Below are positions 1 through 6,262 of a stretch of DNA of 24,189 nucleotides, piece by piece (within the stretch, counting starts at the first letter, position 1; every line of letters starts with the position of its first letter). Under the pieces are notes generated by a model that saw only the letters and a program-made list of their open reading frames with translations, was not told where the DNA came from and ran no database searches. The DNA is taken from positions 1 through 24,189 of the forward strand of contig JAQTVP010000003.1 of assembly GCA_028707015.1 (NCBI GenBank), written 5' to 3'. Origin of the DNA: Dehalococcoidales bacterium. GTDB taxonomy: Bacteria; Chloroflexota; Dehalococcoidia; Dehalococcoidales; JAQTVP01. Made by a program: the position numbers and the translations under genes.

Positions 1-55
1 TAGCGATTATAGCTTAAAAAGCGGCTCTTCTTCAACTTACGTTTAGTTGATTACA

Positions 56-85
56 TTGACAAGCTGGAGGTTTTAATATTATTAT
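56..85 (+). promoter_or_regulatory. Predicted sigma70-type promoter of the homocysteine operon
   Basis: A perfect -35 box TTGACA (56-61) is followed by an 18-nt spacer and TATTAT (80-85), five of six matches to the -10 consensus. Transcription would begin near position 91-93, only 2-4 nt before the ATG at 95, so the mRNA would be almost leaderless. The purine-rich CTGGAGG at 64-70 lies in the promoter spacer, too far from the ATG to act as a ribosome binding site. An alternative -10 (TATTAT at 77-82) has a less favourable 15-nt spacer. Confidence 0.5.
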
Positions 86-94
86 TTTGGTGAT

Positions 95-1303
95 ATGGTA
101 AAAACAGTAAAAGAAATAAATGAGAAAATTCAAGATGGAAAAGCTGTTGTAGTTACTGCCGAGGAAATAATAGATATTGTCAGGCAGAAGGGAGTAAAAA
201 AGGCAGCTGAACAAGTTGATGTAGTTACCACCGGTACATTTGGTCCAATGTGCTCATCAGGAGTCTATTTTAATATTGGGCATTCTAATCCCAGGATGAA
301 ACTTGGCGGAGGCAGAATTTATCTTAATGATGTTCTGGCTTATGCCGGAGGGGCTGCGGTTGATGTATTTTTAGGGTGTAACGCTCTTCCTGATGATGAT
401 CCCAGGAATAGATTTTATCCCGGTGAATTTAATTATGGTGGCGGGCATGTGATTGAAGAACTAGTGTCTGGTAAGGATGTTAGATTAGTTGCAACTGGCT
501 ATGGTACAGATTGTTATCCGAGGAGAAGACTTGAAACCTGGATAAATATAGCTGACCTGAATCAGGCAGTATTATTTAACGCCCGTAATGCTTATCAGAA
601 CTACAATGTGGCGGCAAATACTTCTAATAAGATAATCTATACCTATATGGGTGTATTGAAGCCTAACTTGGGCAATATAAGTTATAGTAGTGCGGGGCAG
701 CTTTCAACATTAATGAATGACCCTTATTATAAGACTATTGGTATCGGTACTAAGATATTCCTGGGTGGGGGAACTGGTTATATTGCCTGGCAAGGTACGC
801 AACATAATCCAAACGTTCAGCGTACTGAAAATGGAGTACCAAGTGAAAGTGCGGCTACGCTTGCTGTAATTGGTGATTTGAAAGAAATGAATTCACGATA
901 CCTGATGGGAACCAGTATGCTGGGCTATGGCTGTACTCTATCTGTAGGTATTGGGGTTCCTATTCCAATACTTTCTGAAGAAATATTACAATATACTTCA
1001 GTAACTGATGCTGATATTTTTGGGACTATTGTTGATTATTCGGAGGCATATCCAAATTTAAAGCCGGAAACACTAGGTAAAATTAGTTATGCTGAGTTAA
1101 GGAGCGGTAAAATTACAATTCGGGGTAAAGAAGTGCCGACGGCTTCCTTATCAAGTTATCCGAGAGCAGTTGAAATAGCTACCACACTAAAAGAATGGGT
1201 ACAAAACGGAAAGTTTTTGCTAACCGAACCGGTTGCTCCCCTGCCTGGTGTGGGATCAGATACAACATTTAAATTTCTTAAAGAACGACCGATAGAAGAA
1301 TAG
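95..1303 (+). CDS. DUF39 (COG1900) homocysteine biosynthesis protein
   Basis: 402 residues matching the DUF39 family along its length. Genetic work on Methanosarcina acetivorans (MA1821) showed that this family, with a NIL-ferredoxin partner, is needed to form homocysteine from aspartate semialdehyde and sulfide, bypassing O-acyl-homoserine sulfhydrylation. The two conserved cysteines expected in the active site are present: Cys53 in GTFGPMCSSG and Cys140 in GYGTDCYPR. A third, Cys95, sits in FLGCNALPDDDP. Gly-rich segments such as MLGYGCTLSVGIGVPIP are typical. There is no C-terminal CBS pair, so this is the short form of the family. It is first in a run of six genes, with the ferredoxin 93 nt downstream. 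The ATG has no Shine-Dalgarno at normal distance; see the promoter at 56-85. The function is by family and context and is confident at family level. Confidence 0.9.
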   Translation: MVKTVKEINEKIQDGKAVVVTAEEIIDIVRQKGVKKAAEQVDVVTTGTFGPMCSSGVYFNIGHSNPRMKLGGGRIYLNDVLAYAGGAAVDVFLGCNALPDDDPRNRFYPGEFNYGGGHVIEELVSGKDVRLVATGYGTDCYPRRRLETWINIADLNQAVLFNARNAYQNYNVAANTSNKIIYTYMGVLKPNLGNISYSSAGQLSTLMNDPYYKTIGIGTKIFLGGGTGYIAWQGTQHNPNVQRTENGVPSESAATLAVIGDLKEMNSRYLMGTSMLGYGCTLSVGIGVPIPILSEEILQYTSVTDADIFGTIVDYSEAYPNLKPETLGKISYAELRSGKITIRGKEVPTASLSSYPRAVEIATTLKEWVQNGKFLLTEPVAPLPGVGSDTTFKFLKERPIEE

Positions 1304-1396
1304 TAACTGAATTTAAAGATTATTGATTATTATGGATAAGTTTAGTTAATCATAGTATTTTTTTAAGATAGTTAAACAATAACCGAGAGGTTAGAG

Positions 1397-1807
1397 ATGA
1401 TTATATCAAAAAGAATAGTGTTGCGTTTCCCGAGACGTCTGGTAGAGAGATCGATAGTAAGTCGATTAATTAAGGACTATAACCTTGACTTTAATATTTT
1501 AAAAGCATCGATTTCTCCTGAAGAAGAAGGATTACTGGTATTAGAATTGAGCGGGAAGCAGGCAGACTATGATGAAGGCATTAAGTATTTGACTAAGACG
1601 GGGGTTAAAATTCAATCACTTAGCCAGGATGTTCTTCGCAATGAAGAAAGATGTACCCATTGTGGTGCTTGTGTGACTATTTGTCCTACTGGTGTATTTG
1701 AGCCTGATGCGTTAACCAAACGGATTAATTTTAATGGTGAGAAATGTATAGCTTGTGGAATTTGTATCAAAGCTTGTCCCCCGAGAGCAATGGAGTTACA
1801 TTTTTAG
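1397..1807 (+). CDS. NIL-domain 2x[4Fe-4S] ferredoxin, partner of the DUF39 protein
   Basis: 136 residues. Residues 1 to about 76 form a NIL domain, the small ACT-like fold also found at the C-terminus of methionine ABC transporter ATPases. Residues 84-132 are a bacterial-type ferredoxin with two clusters: Cys86/89/92/96 (CTHCGACVTICP) and Cys117/120/123/127 (CIACGICIKACP). The orthologous arrangement in Methanosarcina (MA1822) is required with DUF39 for homocysteine formation, presumably supplying electrons for sulfur handling. It has a reasonable ribosome binding site (GAGG about 8 nt before the ATG) and lies 3 nt before the UPF0280 gene, so the two are surely cotranscribed. The NIL part is recognisably similar to the separate protein encoded at 3757-3993. 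Confidence 0.9.
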   Translation: MIISKRIVLRFPRRLVERSIVSRLIKDYNLDFNILKASISPEEEGLLVLELSGKQADYDEGIKYLTKTGVKIQSLSQDVLRNEERCTHCGACVTICPTGVFEPDALTKRINFNGEKCIACGICIKACPPRAMELHF

Positions 1808-1810
1808 CTG

Positions 1811-2539
1811 ATGTATGAGCCGAGGACCTATCGGCGTTGGATTATTAAAGATAAAGAATTAGTCTCCTTTAATGTAATAGTTAAAGAGACAGACCTATAT
1901 GTTCGTACTCTGACCAATCTGCAAAAAAAAACTTATAAGCTGGTATTAAAATATCGTAGTAAACTGGAAAAATTTATAGAACAACATCCTGATTTCTTAA
2001 CCTCACTCGAACCATTTCTTGTTGATGCAAATTCCCCAGATATTGTAAAAGCTATGTCAGTTTCGGCAGCTAAAGTAGGTGTTGGTCCAATGGCGGCAGT
2101 AGCTGGAGCAATAGCTGAGTTTGTTGGTAATGATTTGCTGGAATTTTCGGATGAAGTAATTATAGAAAACGGTGGTGATATTTACTTAAAGAGTCTGAGA
2201 AAAAGAGTGGTTGGTATTTATGCCGGTAAATCGCCTTTAACGGGTAAGATTGGTCTGGAAATAAGTGAAAAAGATACACCGCTAGGAATTTGTACTTCCG
2301 CAGGGACCGTTGGACATTCACTGAGTTATGGCGAAGCTGACGCCGTTATCGTACTTTCTAAATCAACTGCTCTAGCTGATGCTGCTGCTACCGCGGTTGG
2401 CAATCTGATTAAGCAACAGAAAGATATCCAGATTGGAATTGAATTTGCTAAAGGTATTGAGGGATTATCGGGATTAGTAATTATTAAAGATGATAATATT
2501 GGGATGTGGGGTGAGGTAATAATTTGCGAGATAGGTTGA
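1811..2539 (+). CDS. UPF0280 / COG2122 family protein (ApbE-like fold)
   Basis: 242 residues of the UPF0280 family, recognised by the N-terminal YEPRTYR, the Gly/Ala-rich VGVGPMAAVAGAIAE (about residues 90-105), the IENGGDIYL segment and the GTVGHSLSYGEADAVIVLS segment. The family resembles the flavin transferase ApbE but its chemistry is unproven. In Methanosarcina (MA1715) and sulfate reducers, COG2122 genes are linked to homocysteine biosynthesis together with DUF39 and NIL-ferredoxin, which matches this operon exactly. The start ATG follows the ferredoxin stop by 3 nt and has no good Shine-Dalgarno of its own, so translation is probably coupled. An internal ATG 4 nt later is out of frame. 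Confidence 0.88.
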   Translation: MYEPRTYRRWIIKDKELVSFNVIVKETDLYVRTLTNLQKKTYKLVLKYRSKLEKFIEQHPDFLTSLEPFLVDANSPDIVKAMSVSAAKVGVGPMAAVAGAIAEFVGNDLLEFSDEVIIENGGDIYLKSLRKRVVGIYAGKSPLTGKIGLEISEKDTPLGICTSAGTVGHSLSYGEADAVIVLSKSTALADAAATAVGNLIKQQKDIQIGIEFAKGIEGLSGLVIIKDDNIGMWGEVIICEIG

Positions 2540-2562
2540 AATTACCTGGAAAAGAAGTGTTG

Positions 2563-2646
2563 ATGTGGCGGCAAACAGGATTATTCGGAATTGATAAATC
2601 GAATGATAGAATGGGGAAAAGAGGAGGTAAAAGGAGGATATGTTAA
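2563..2646 (+). CDS. Possible small ORF between the UPF0280 and E1-like genes
   Basis: A 27-codon frame (MWRQTGLFGI... ending in KRRIC) begins at ATG 2563 and stops at TAA 2644-2646, overlapping the first codons of the E1-like gene. The same frame is open back to 2515, overlapping the end of the UPF0280 gene, with TTG codons as alternative starts. The product would be basic and Gly/Arg-rich. I do not recognise it. Much of its second half is simply the purine-rich ribosome-binding region of the next gene, so it may be a chance frame. It could also be a coupling peptide or the remains of a gene. Confidence 0.2.
   Translation: MWRQTGLFGIDKSNDRMGKRGGKRRIC
2621..2637 (+). promoter_or_regulatory. 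Tandem Shine-Dalgarno sequences before the E1-like gene
   Basis: Two strong ribosome binding sequences stand in tandem: GGAGGT (2623-2628), 11 nt from the ATG at 2640, and AAGGAGG (2631-2637), only 2 nt from it. The second is too close for ideal use. Together they fix the start at 2640, and MLTADELDRYGRQI is the normal N-terminus of MoeB/HesA-type proteins. Confidence 0.6.
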
Positions 2647-3383
2647 CTGCAGATGAATTAGACAGGTATGGCAGGCAAATTATGCTCAGGGGATTTGGGG
2701 AGGAAGGCCAGGAAAAGCTAAAAAAAGCGAGAGTGGTTATTGCTGGTGGTGGAGGACTTGGCTCACCGGTAGCTATTTACCTGGCGGCAGCTGGCGTGGG
2801 AATGATACGGATAATTGACCATGACAGAGTGGAGCTTAGTAATCTAAACAGGCAAATTTTGCATTGGGATGAGGATATAGGCAGGAGGAAAATCGATTCT
2901 GCTTCCGAAAAGCTAAAAAAATTAAATTGGAAAATAGAAGTAGAAGCTATAGAGGAGACAATAGCAGTAGCTAATGTTTCCCATCTTGTTGGTGATTTTG
3001 ATCTAATAGTTGATGCTATGGATAATTTGCCGACCAGATATCTACTTAATAAAGCTGCTATAGAGAAGAATATACCGTTCTTTCACGGTGCAGTTTACGG
3101 ATTTGAGGGCAGAACTATGACTGTAATTCCTGGCAAAACAGCATGTATAAAATGTGTTTATCATGGGGCTTCTACTCCCGGTGGTAAATTCCCGGTTATT
3201 GGCGCTACTCCAGCTATTATTGGTTGTATCCAGGCAATGGAAGTGATTAAATATATTGTCGGGATCGGTGAGCTAATAACTGATAGATTACTAACGTTTG
3301 ATGGTTTCAATATGAAATTCGCAGAATTTAAAGTTAAAAAAGACCCAAACTGTGAGGATTGTGGGCACTTAGGAGGTAAATAA
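2640..3383 (+). CDS. HesA/MoeB/ThiF-family E1-like adenylyltransferase for a sulfur carrier
   Basis: 247 residues of the E1-like superfamily that adenylates the C-terminal glycine of ubiquitin-like sulfur carriers. Visible motifs are RYGRQIMLRGFG (10-20), the nucleotide loop GGGGLG (36-41), Asp60/Asp62, SNLNRQ with Arg71, and DAMDN (126-129). A structural zinc site is formed by Cys169/Cys172 and Cys238/Cys241. The region where MoeB and ThiF carry an additional catalytic cysteine reads GGKFPVIGATPAIIGCIQA, with no cysteine in the usual place, as in many HesA-like enzymes of anaerobes. There is no rhodanese domain. It is followed at 6 nt by its probable substrate, the MoaD/ThiS-like protein. 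The pathway (homocysteine, cysteine, thiamin or molybdopterin) cannot be read from this protein alone; the neighbours favour sulfur amino acids. Confidence 0.85.
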   Translation: MLTADELDRYGRQIMLRGFGEEGQEKLKKARVVIAGGGGLGSPVAIYLAAAGVGMIRIIDHDRVELSNLNRQILHWDEDIGRRKIDSASEKLKKLNWKIEVEAIEETIAVANVSHLVGDFDLIVDAMDNLPTRYLLNKAAIEKNIPFFHGAVYGFEGRTMTVIPGKTACIKCVYHGASTPGGKFPVIGATPAIIGCIQAMEVIKYIVGIGELITDRLLTFDGFNMKFAEFKVKKDPNCEDCGHLGGK

Positions 3384-3388
3384 CTAAA

Positions 3389-3664
3389 ATGGCTTCGGTA
3401 AAAATAAATATCCCTTCGTATATGCGTTCTTCGGTAAATGATTCAAAAGAAGTTAAAGTAAGCGGTAATACAGTCGGCGAATGCTTTAATGATTTGATTG
3501 CACAATTCCCCGATACTAAGAAACACCTTTTTAATAAGAATGGTGGATTATATGAATATATTATCATTTCTGTAAATGGAGAGAGTGCTTATCCTGAACA
3601 ACTGGATAAAAAAGTTAAAAAGGGAGATGAACTTGGTGTAGTGATGATAATTGGCGGAGGATAA
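3389..3664 (+). CDS. ThiS/MoaD-like ubiquitin-fold sulfur carrier protein
   Basis: 91 residues with the MoaD/ThiS pattern: an N-terminal strand (VKINIPSYMR), a central helix (GECFNDLIAQFPDTKKHLF), ISVNGESAY, LDKKVKKGDELGVV, and a C-terminus ending in IIGGG. The terminal Gly-Gly is what the upstream E1-like enzyme would adenylate and convert to a thiocarboxylate. The protein already ends in Gly-Gly, so no protease is needed to expose it, unlike HcyS of Wolinella. The ribosome binding site AGGAGGT (3371-3377) lies inside the end of the E1 gene, 11 nt before the ATG. The context of homocysteine genes and NIL proteins points to sulfur donation for methionine or cysteine synthesis rather than molybdopterin. 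That assignment is inference. Confidence 0.83.
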   Translation: MASVKINIPSYMRSSVNDSKEVKVSGNTVGECFNDLIAQFPDTKKHLFNKNGGLYEYIIISVNGESAYPEQLDKKVKKGDELGVVMIIGGG

Positions 3665-3682
3665 TAAAATGCCGTTTAAAAT

Positions 3683-3721
3683 CAGGATTACCCAAATATC
3701 AATTATAGAATATCCTGTTTT
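3683..3721 (+). terminator. Weak terminator-like hairpin after the sulfur carrier gene
   Basis: CAGGAT (3683-3688) pairs with ATCCTG (3712-3717) around a 23-nt loop and is followed by TTTT (3718-3721). The stem is short and the loop long, so termination would be partial at best. It might separate expression of the final NIL gene from the upstream genes. Confidence 0.25.
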
Positions 3722-3756
3722 AATATAAGAATGATTTTATGAATTGAGTAGGGATA

Positions 3757-3993
3757 ATGGTAAAAAAGTGTATAGCGTTGAACTTCTCTCCAGAAATTAT
3801 TACTGAGCCAATTATCTATAATCTTGGTCAGCAATTTAGTCTGGTAACAAATATAATGCGGGCTGATTTAACTGAGGAGAGAGGCTGGATAGAGTTGGAG
3901 CTGAATGGAAAAGAAGAAGATATTAAGGCTGGAATTGTCTGGGCTATTTCCAGAGGAGTGCGAATTACCCCGATCAATGGTGAGGCAATATAG
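3757..3993 (+). CDS. Stand-alone NIL-domain protein
   Basis: 78 residues consisting of one NIL domain and nothing else. It aligns with the N-terminal domain of the ferredoxin at 1397-1807, sharing the spaced pattern K-I-x-L-x-F, E-x-I-I, NI-x-x-A, LEL-x-GK, D-x-x-x-GI and RGVRI/TGVKI, so the operon carries the domain twice. NIL domains in MetN sense methionine by binding it. A single-domain copy could be a regulatory, ligand-binding or partner subunit of the homocysteine system. The ATG is preceded by a modest TAGGGA. The gene is the last of the plus-strand run, 11 nt from the convergent tgt stop codon. Confidence 0.8.
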   Translation: MVKKCIALNFSPEIITEPIIYNLGQQFSLVTNIMRADLTEERGWIELELNGKEEDIKAGIVWAISRGVRITPINGEAI

Positions 3994-4005
3994 TTTTACT
4001 ATATT
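3987..4005. terminator. Small bidirectional hairpin between convergent genes
   Basis: AATATAGT (3987-3994) and ACTATATT (3998-4005) form an 8-bp stem with a TTT loop, overlapping the NIL-protein stop codon and touching the tgt stop. On the plus strand it is followed by ATTTATTTAATTT. The stem has few G-C pairs, so the terminator function is tentative, but it is the only hairpin in this tight junction. Confidence 0.3.
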
Positions 4006-5165
4006 TATTTAATTTCCTCTTCGAGTCTTCGTGTTTTTAACCACCTTTGTTTTTGAGTAATTCTTGTTTGTTCATTTGTTGTTTTGTAATTTGCCAGGAA
4101 ATCATCTTTAAACGTATTGAAATTGCCATTATTAATGGCAATTCTTGCTTTATTCATTAGATTACTAAGAAAGTACAGATTATGGATGGTAGCTAATTTA
4201 TAAGCCAGTAATTCATTACTGTTAAACAGGTGATGCAGGTAAGCTGCCGAGAAAGTACGGCAAGTATAGCAATCACAGCTAGGATCAATTGGCTCTTCCA
4301 TCTGGTGATAGACTGCATTACTAATGTTAAATCTGCCTTGCTGAGTAAAAAGAGCACCGTTTCGAGCTATACGAGTGGGAAGAGCGCTGTCAAATATATC
4401 AATTCCTCTAGCTATACCTTCCAGTAAGTCTTCCGGAGAACCTACTCCCATGAGGTATCTTGGTTTATTCTCCGGTAATAAAGCCACTGTTTCTTCAATA
4501 ATGGACAACGAGGTTGTCTTGGGTTCACCAATACTGAGACCACCAATGGCATAGCCGGAAAATCCTAGTGAGGAGAGGTATTCCGCCGATTGATGCCGAA
4601 GCTGGGGGAAAATCCCCCCCTGTACAATAGCATACAAGGCTTGGTCATTACGTTTTTGAGCTCTTTGGCATCTCTCTGCCCATAGGTGCGTTCTATGCAT
4701 TGCCCTGCTTACTTTCTCAAAGCTGTCATCATTAGCCGGGCACTCATCCAAAACCATAATAATATCAGCGCCAAGGACCTCCTGAAACTGGATTGCTAGC
4801 TCAGGAGTGATAAGGTGCTGGCTGCCATCAATGTGAGAACGGAATACAGCCCCGTCATCACTAACCTGTCGTAGTGGTGCTAAGCTGAATATCTGGTAGC
4901 CGCCGCTATCAGTAAGAATTGCCCGGTCCCAAGCCATGAATTTATGTAGTCCACCCATTTTCTCAATGGTAACTATGCCGGGTCTGAGGTATAGATGATA
5001 GGTATTAGCTAGAATCATGGTTATTTCAAGGTCTTTTAGTTCTTCTGGGGTTAGTGTTTTAACGGTACCTTGGCTGCCTACTGGTGAAAATACTGGGGTA
5101 GCTATCGCACCGTGTGGTGTTCTTAATTCTCCGGTACGGGCTTTACTATTCGGGTTAGTTTTCAA
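4005..5165 (-). CDS. tgt: Queuine/preQ1 tRNA-ribosyltransferase
   Basis: 386 residues, normal length for bacterial Tgt, which exchanges guanine-34 of GUN-anticodon tRNAs for preQ1. Key residues: Asp86 in TDSGGYQIFSL, Asp140 in VLDEC, QGG at about 182-184, the nucleophile Asp259 in DIFDSALPTR, and the zinc ligands Cys297, Cys299, Cys302 and His328. The start is TTG (5163-5165) without a Shine-Dalgarno. In-frame codons upstream read HFHLL, resembling the family's first strand, and stay open to 5253, but contain no ATG, GTG or TTG. Either TTG is used, leaving a slightly short N-terminus, or a rarer codon initiates. It is separated from the upstream HPP gene by 154 nt. No queuosine biosynthesis genes are in view. 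Confidence 0.93.
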   Translation of the reverse strand: MKTNPNSKARTGELRTPHGAIATPVFSPVGSQGTVKTLTPEELKDLEITMILANTYHLYLRPGIVTIEKMGGLHKFMAWDRAILTDSGGYQIFSLAPLRQVSDDGAVFRSHIDGSQHLITPELAIQFQEVLGADIIMVLDECPANDDSFEKVSRAMHRTHLWAERCQRAQKRNDQALYAIVQGGIFPQLRHQSAEYLSSLGFSGYAIGGLSIGEPKTTSLSIIEETVALLPENKPRYLMGVGSPEDLLEGIARGIDIFDSALPTRIARNGALFTQQGRFNISNAVYHQMEEPIDPSCDCYTCRTFSAAYLHHLFNSNELLAYKLATIHNLYFLSNLMNKARIAINNGNFNTFKDDFLANYKTTNEQTRITQKQRWLKTRRLEEEIK

Positions 5166-5319
5166 TAAATGAAAATGATTAATAATATCTATTATTCTAT
5201 TCCTATCTTTTTTTATTAGCCGAAATGCTTGGCTGTACTGCAGGGGGCTAAATTAATATTTATGGTTCCAGATGATAAAACGGGTAAATCTTCCTTTGAT
5301 CAGGTGCTATTTTTTTACA

Positions 5320-5814
5320 TTAAACCAAGTCTTGTAAATGTTTATCTAACAACCTTCTAAAAATAGTGAGACTTATGGCACATAGTAGTATAGAGAGAAC
5401 TATCTGGTATGACCAGCCTTCGGTAACGATACCCAGAGCTGTGGCTACTGCTGGTGTGTGCTCAGTATCAGTAATTGTCATTAGGATAATGCATAATCCG
5501 ACTGATAAAGCATAGGCAAGCACCTTTAAAAAAGTTCCATTAGCTGTTATTTCTGCAAGAGGACCGGTAAAAAACATAAAATAAAAGAGAGAGCCGCTGA
5601 TTAATCCAACAGTGTGGCCTCCCACTAATCTTCTTGGTTTGGCTCTACTGGGCATAGCGAAAACAATGAATGTGCTCCCGCCTAATGAGGTAGCAATAAC
5701 GATATGGGGTAAAACTTCATAGTGAAAAATTACCATTATTACCACTACGGCCAGAAAGCTTTGTAAAAGATATTTTTTGGGTTCTCTTAAAAATTTTTTA
5801 TCAAATATATTCAT
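5320..5814 (-). CDS. HPP-family integral membrane protein
   Basis: 164 residues with four or five hydrophobic segments (about 17-33, 37-53, 64-83, 94-114 and 136-152). The HPP family is recognised from GGSTFIVFAMP, the KPRRLVGGH segment (residues 59-67) and EHTPAVATALG (118-128). The name-giving His-Pro-Pro is His-Thr-Pro here. Some plant-plastid and cyanobacterial members have been linked to nitrite transport, but most bacterial members have no known substrate. The ATG lies 6 nt after the ruvX stop codon and has no obvious ribosome binding site, so translation is probably coupled to ruvX. The product should sit in the cytoplasmic membrane. Confidence 0.75.
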   Translation of the reverse strand: MNIFDKKFLREPKKYLLQSFLAVVVIMVIFHYEVLPHIVIATSLGGSTFIVFAMPSRAKPRRLVGGHTVGLISGSLFYFMFFTGPLAEITANGTFLKVLAYALSVGLCIILMTITDTEHTPAVATALGIVTEGWSYQIVLSILLCAISLTIFRRLLDKHLQDLV

Positions 5815-5820
5815 GATGTG

Positions 5821-6249
5821 TTAATCATCGTCTGTGAAATATTTTTCATCCAGATATCCTTGTAGAATTAGTGTGGCAGCCATAGCATCATATCTGATTT
5901 TTCTCTTTGTTTTTTTGGTATTAGTAGTTCGTTTAAGGCGCCTTGCTGATACGGTTGTCAGGCGTTCATCCCTGAACTGTATCGGAATATTAGTATGATT
6001 ACTTAGTTTTTGAGCGAAATCCTGTGTTTTTTCAGTTTGTTTGCTTGTAGTTCCGTCCATTGAGATCGGTAAGCCTATTATTATCTCTTCAACTTGTTGC
6101 TGTACAATAATGGCAACAATAGCTTCAGCATCTGCTATATCATCTTTACAGTCTATAATAGTAAATGGGCTGGCTAATCTGGCATCAGGGTCGCTTAGGG
6201 CTACCCCAATTCGCTTGTCTCCAATATCAAGTCCTAATTTTCGTGCTAT
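5821..6249 (-). CDS. ruvX: RuvX/YqgF Holliday junction resolvase-like protein with apparent ATA start
   Basis: Read from ATA (6247-6249), the protein is 142 residues, the usual length. It contains the whole RNase H-like set: LGLDIGDKRIGVALSD with Asp8, IIIGLPISMDG (about 55-65), RDERLTT with Glu95, and YDAMAA with Asp121. YqgF proteins act in pre-16S rRNA end processing and transcription antitermination. The frame is open back to a TAA at 6268-6270, yet contains no ATG, GTG or TTG before Met64 (6058-6060), and starting there would delete the catalytic Asp. A good Shine-Dalgarno (GAGGT, 6254-6258 on the minus strand) lies 4-5 nt before the ATA. The gene starts 13 nt after the alaS stop codon, so the two are probably cotranscribed. 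A rare AUA start, or one wrong or mutated base in an ATG, are the two explanations. Confidence 0.85.
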   Translation of the reverse strand: MARKLGLDIGDKRIGVALSDPDARLASPFTIIDCKDDIADAEAIVAIIVQQQVEEIIIGLPISMDGTTSKQTEKTQDFAQKLSNHTNIPIQFRDERLTTVSARRLKRTTNTKKTKRKIRYDAMAATLILQGYLDEKYFTDDD

Positions 6250-6262
6250 GTTTACCTCTAGA

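Noticed and set aside
3669..3728. A 19-codon frame (MPFKIRITQI...) just after the sulfur carrier gene, with GGAGG upstream
   Set aside because: It is very short, shows no recognisable similarity, and coincides with the terminator-like hairpin at 3683-3721; the GGAGG is part of the Gly-Gly-Gly codons of the preceding gene.
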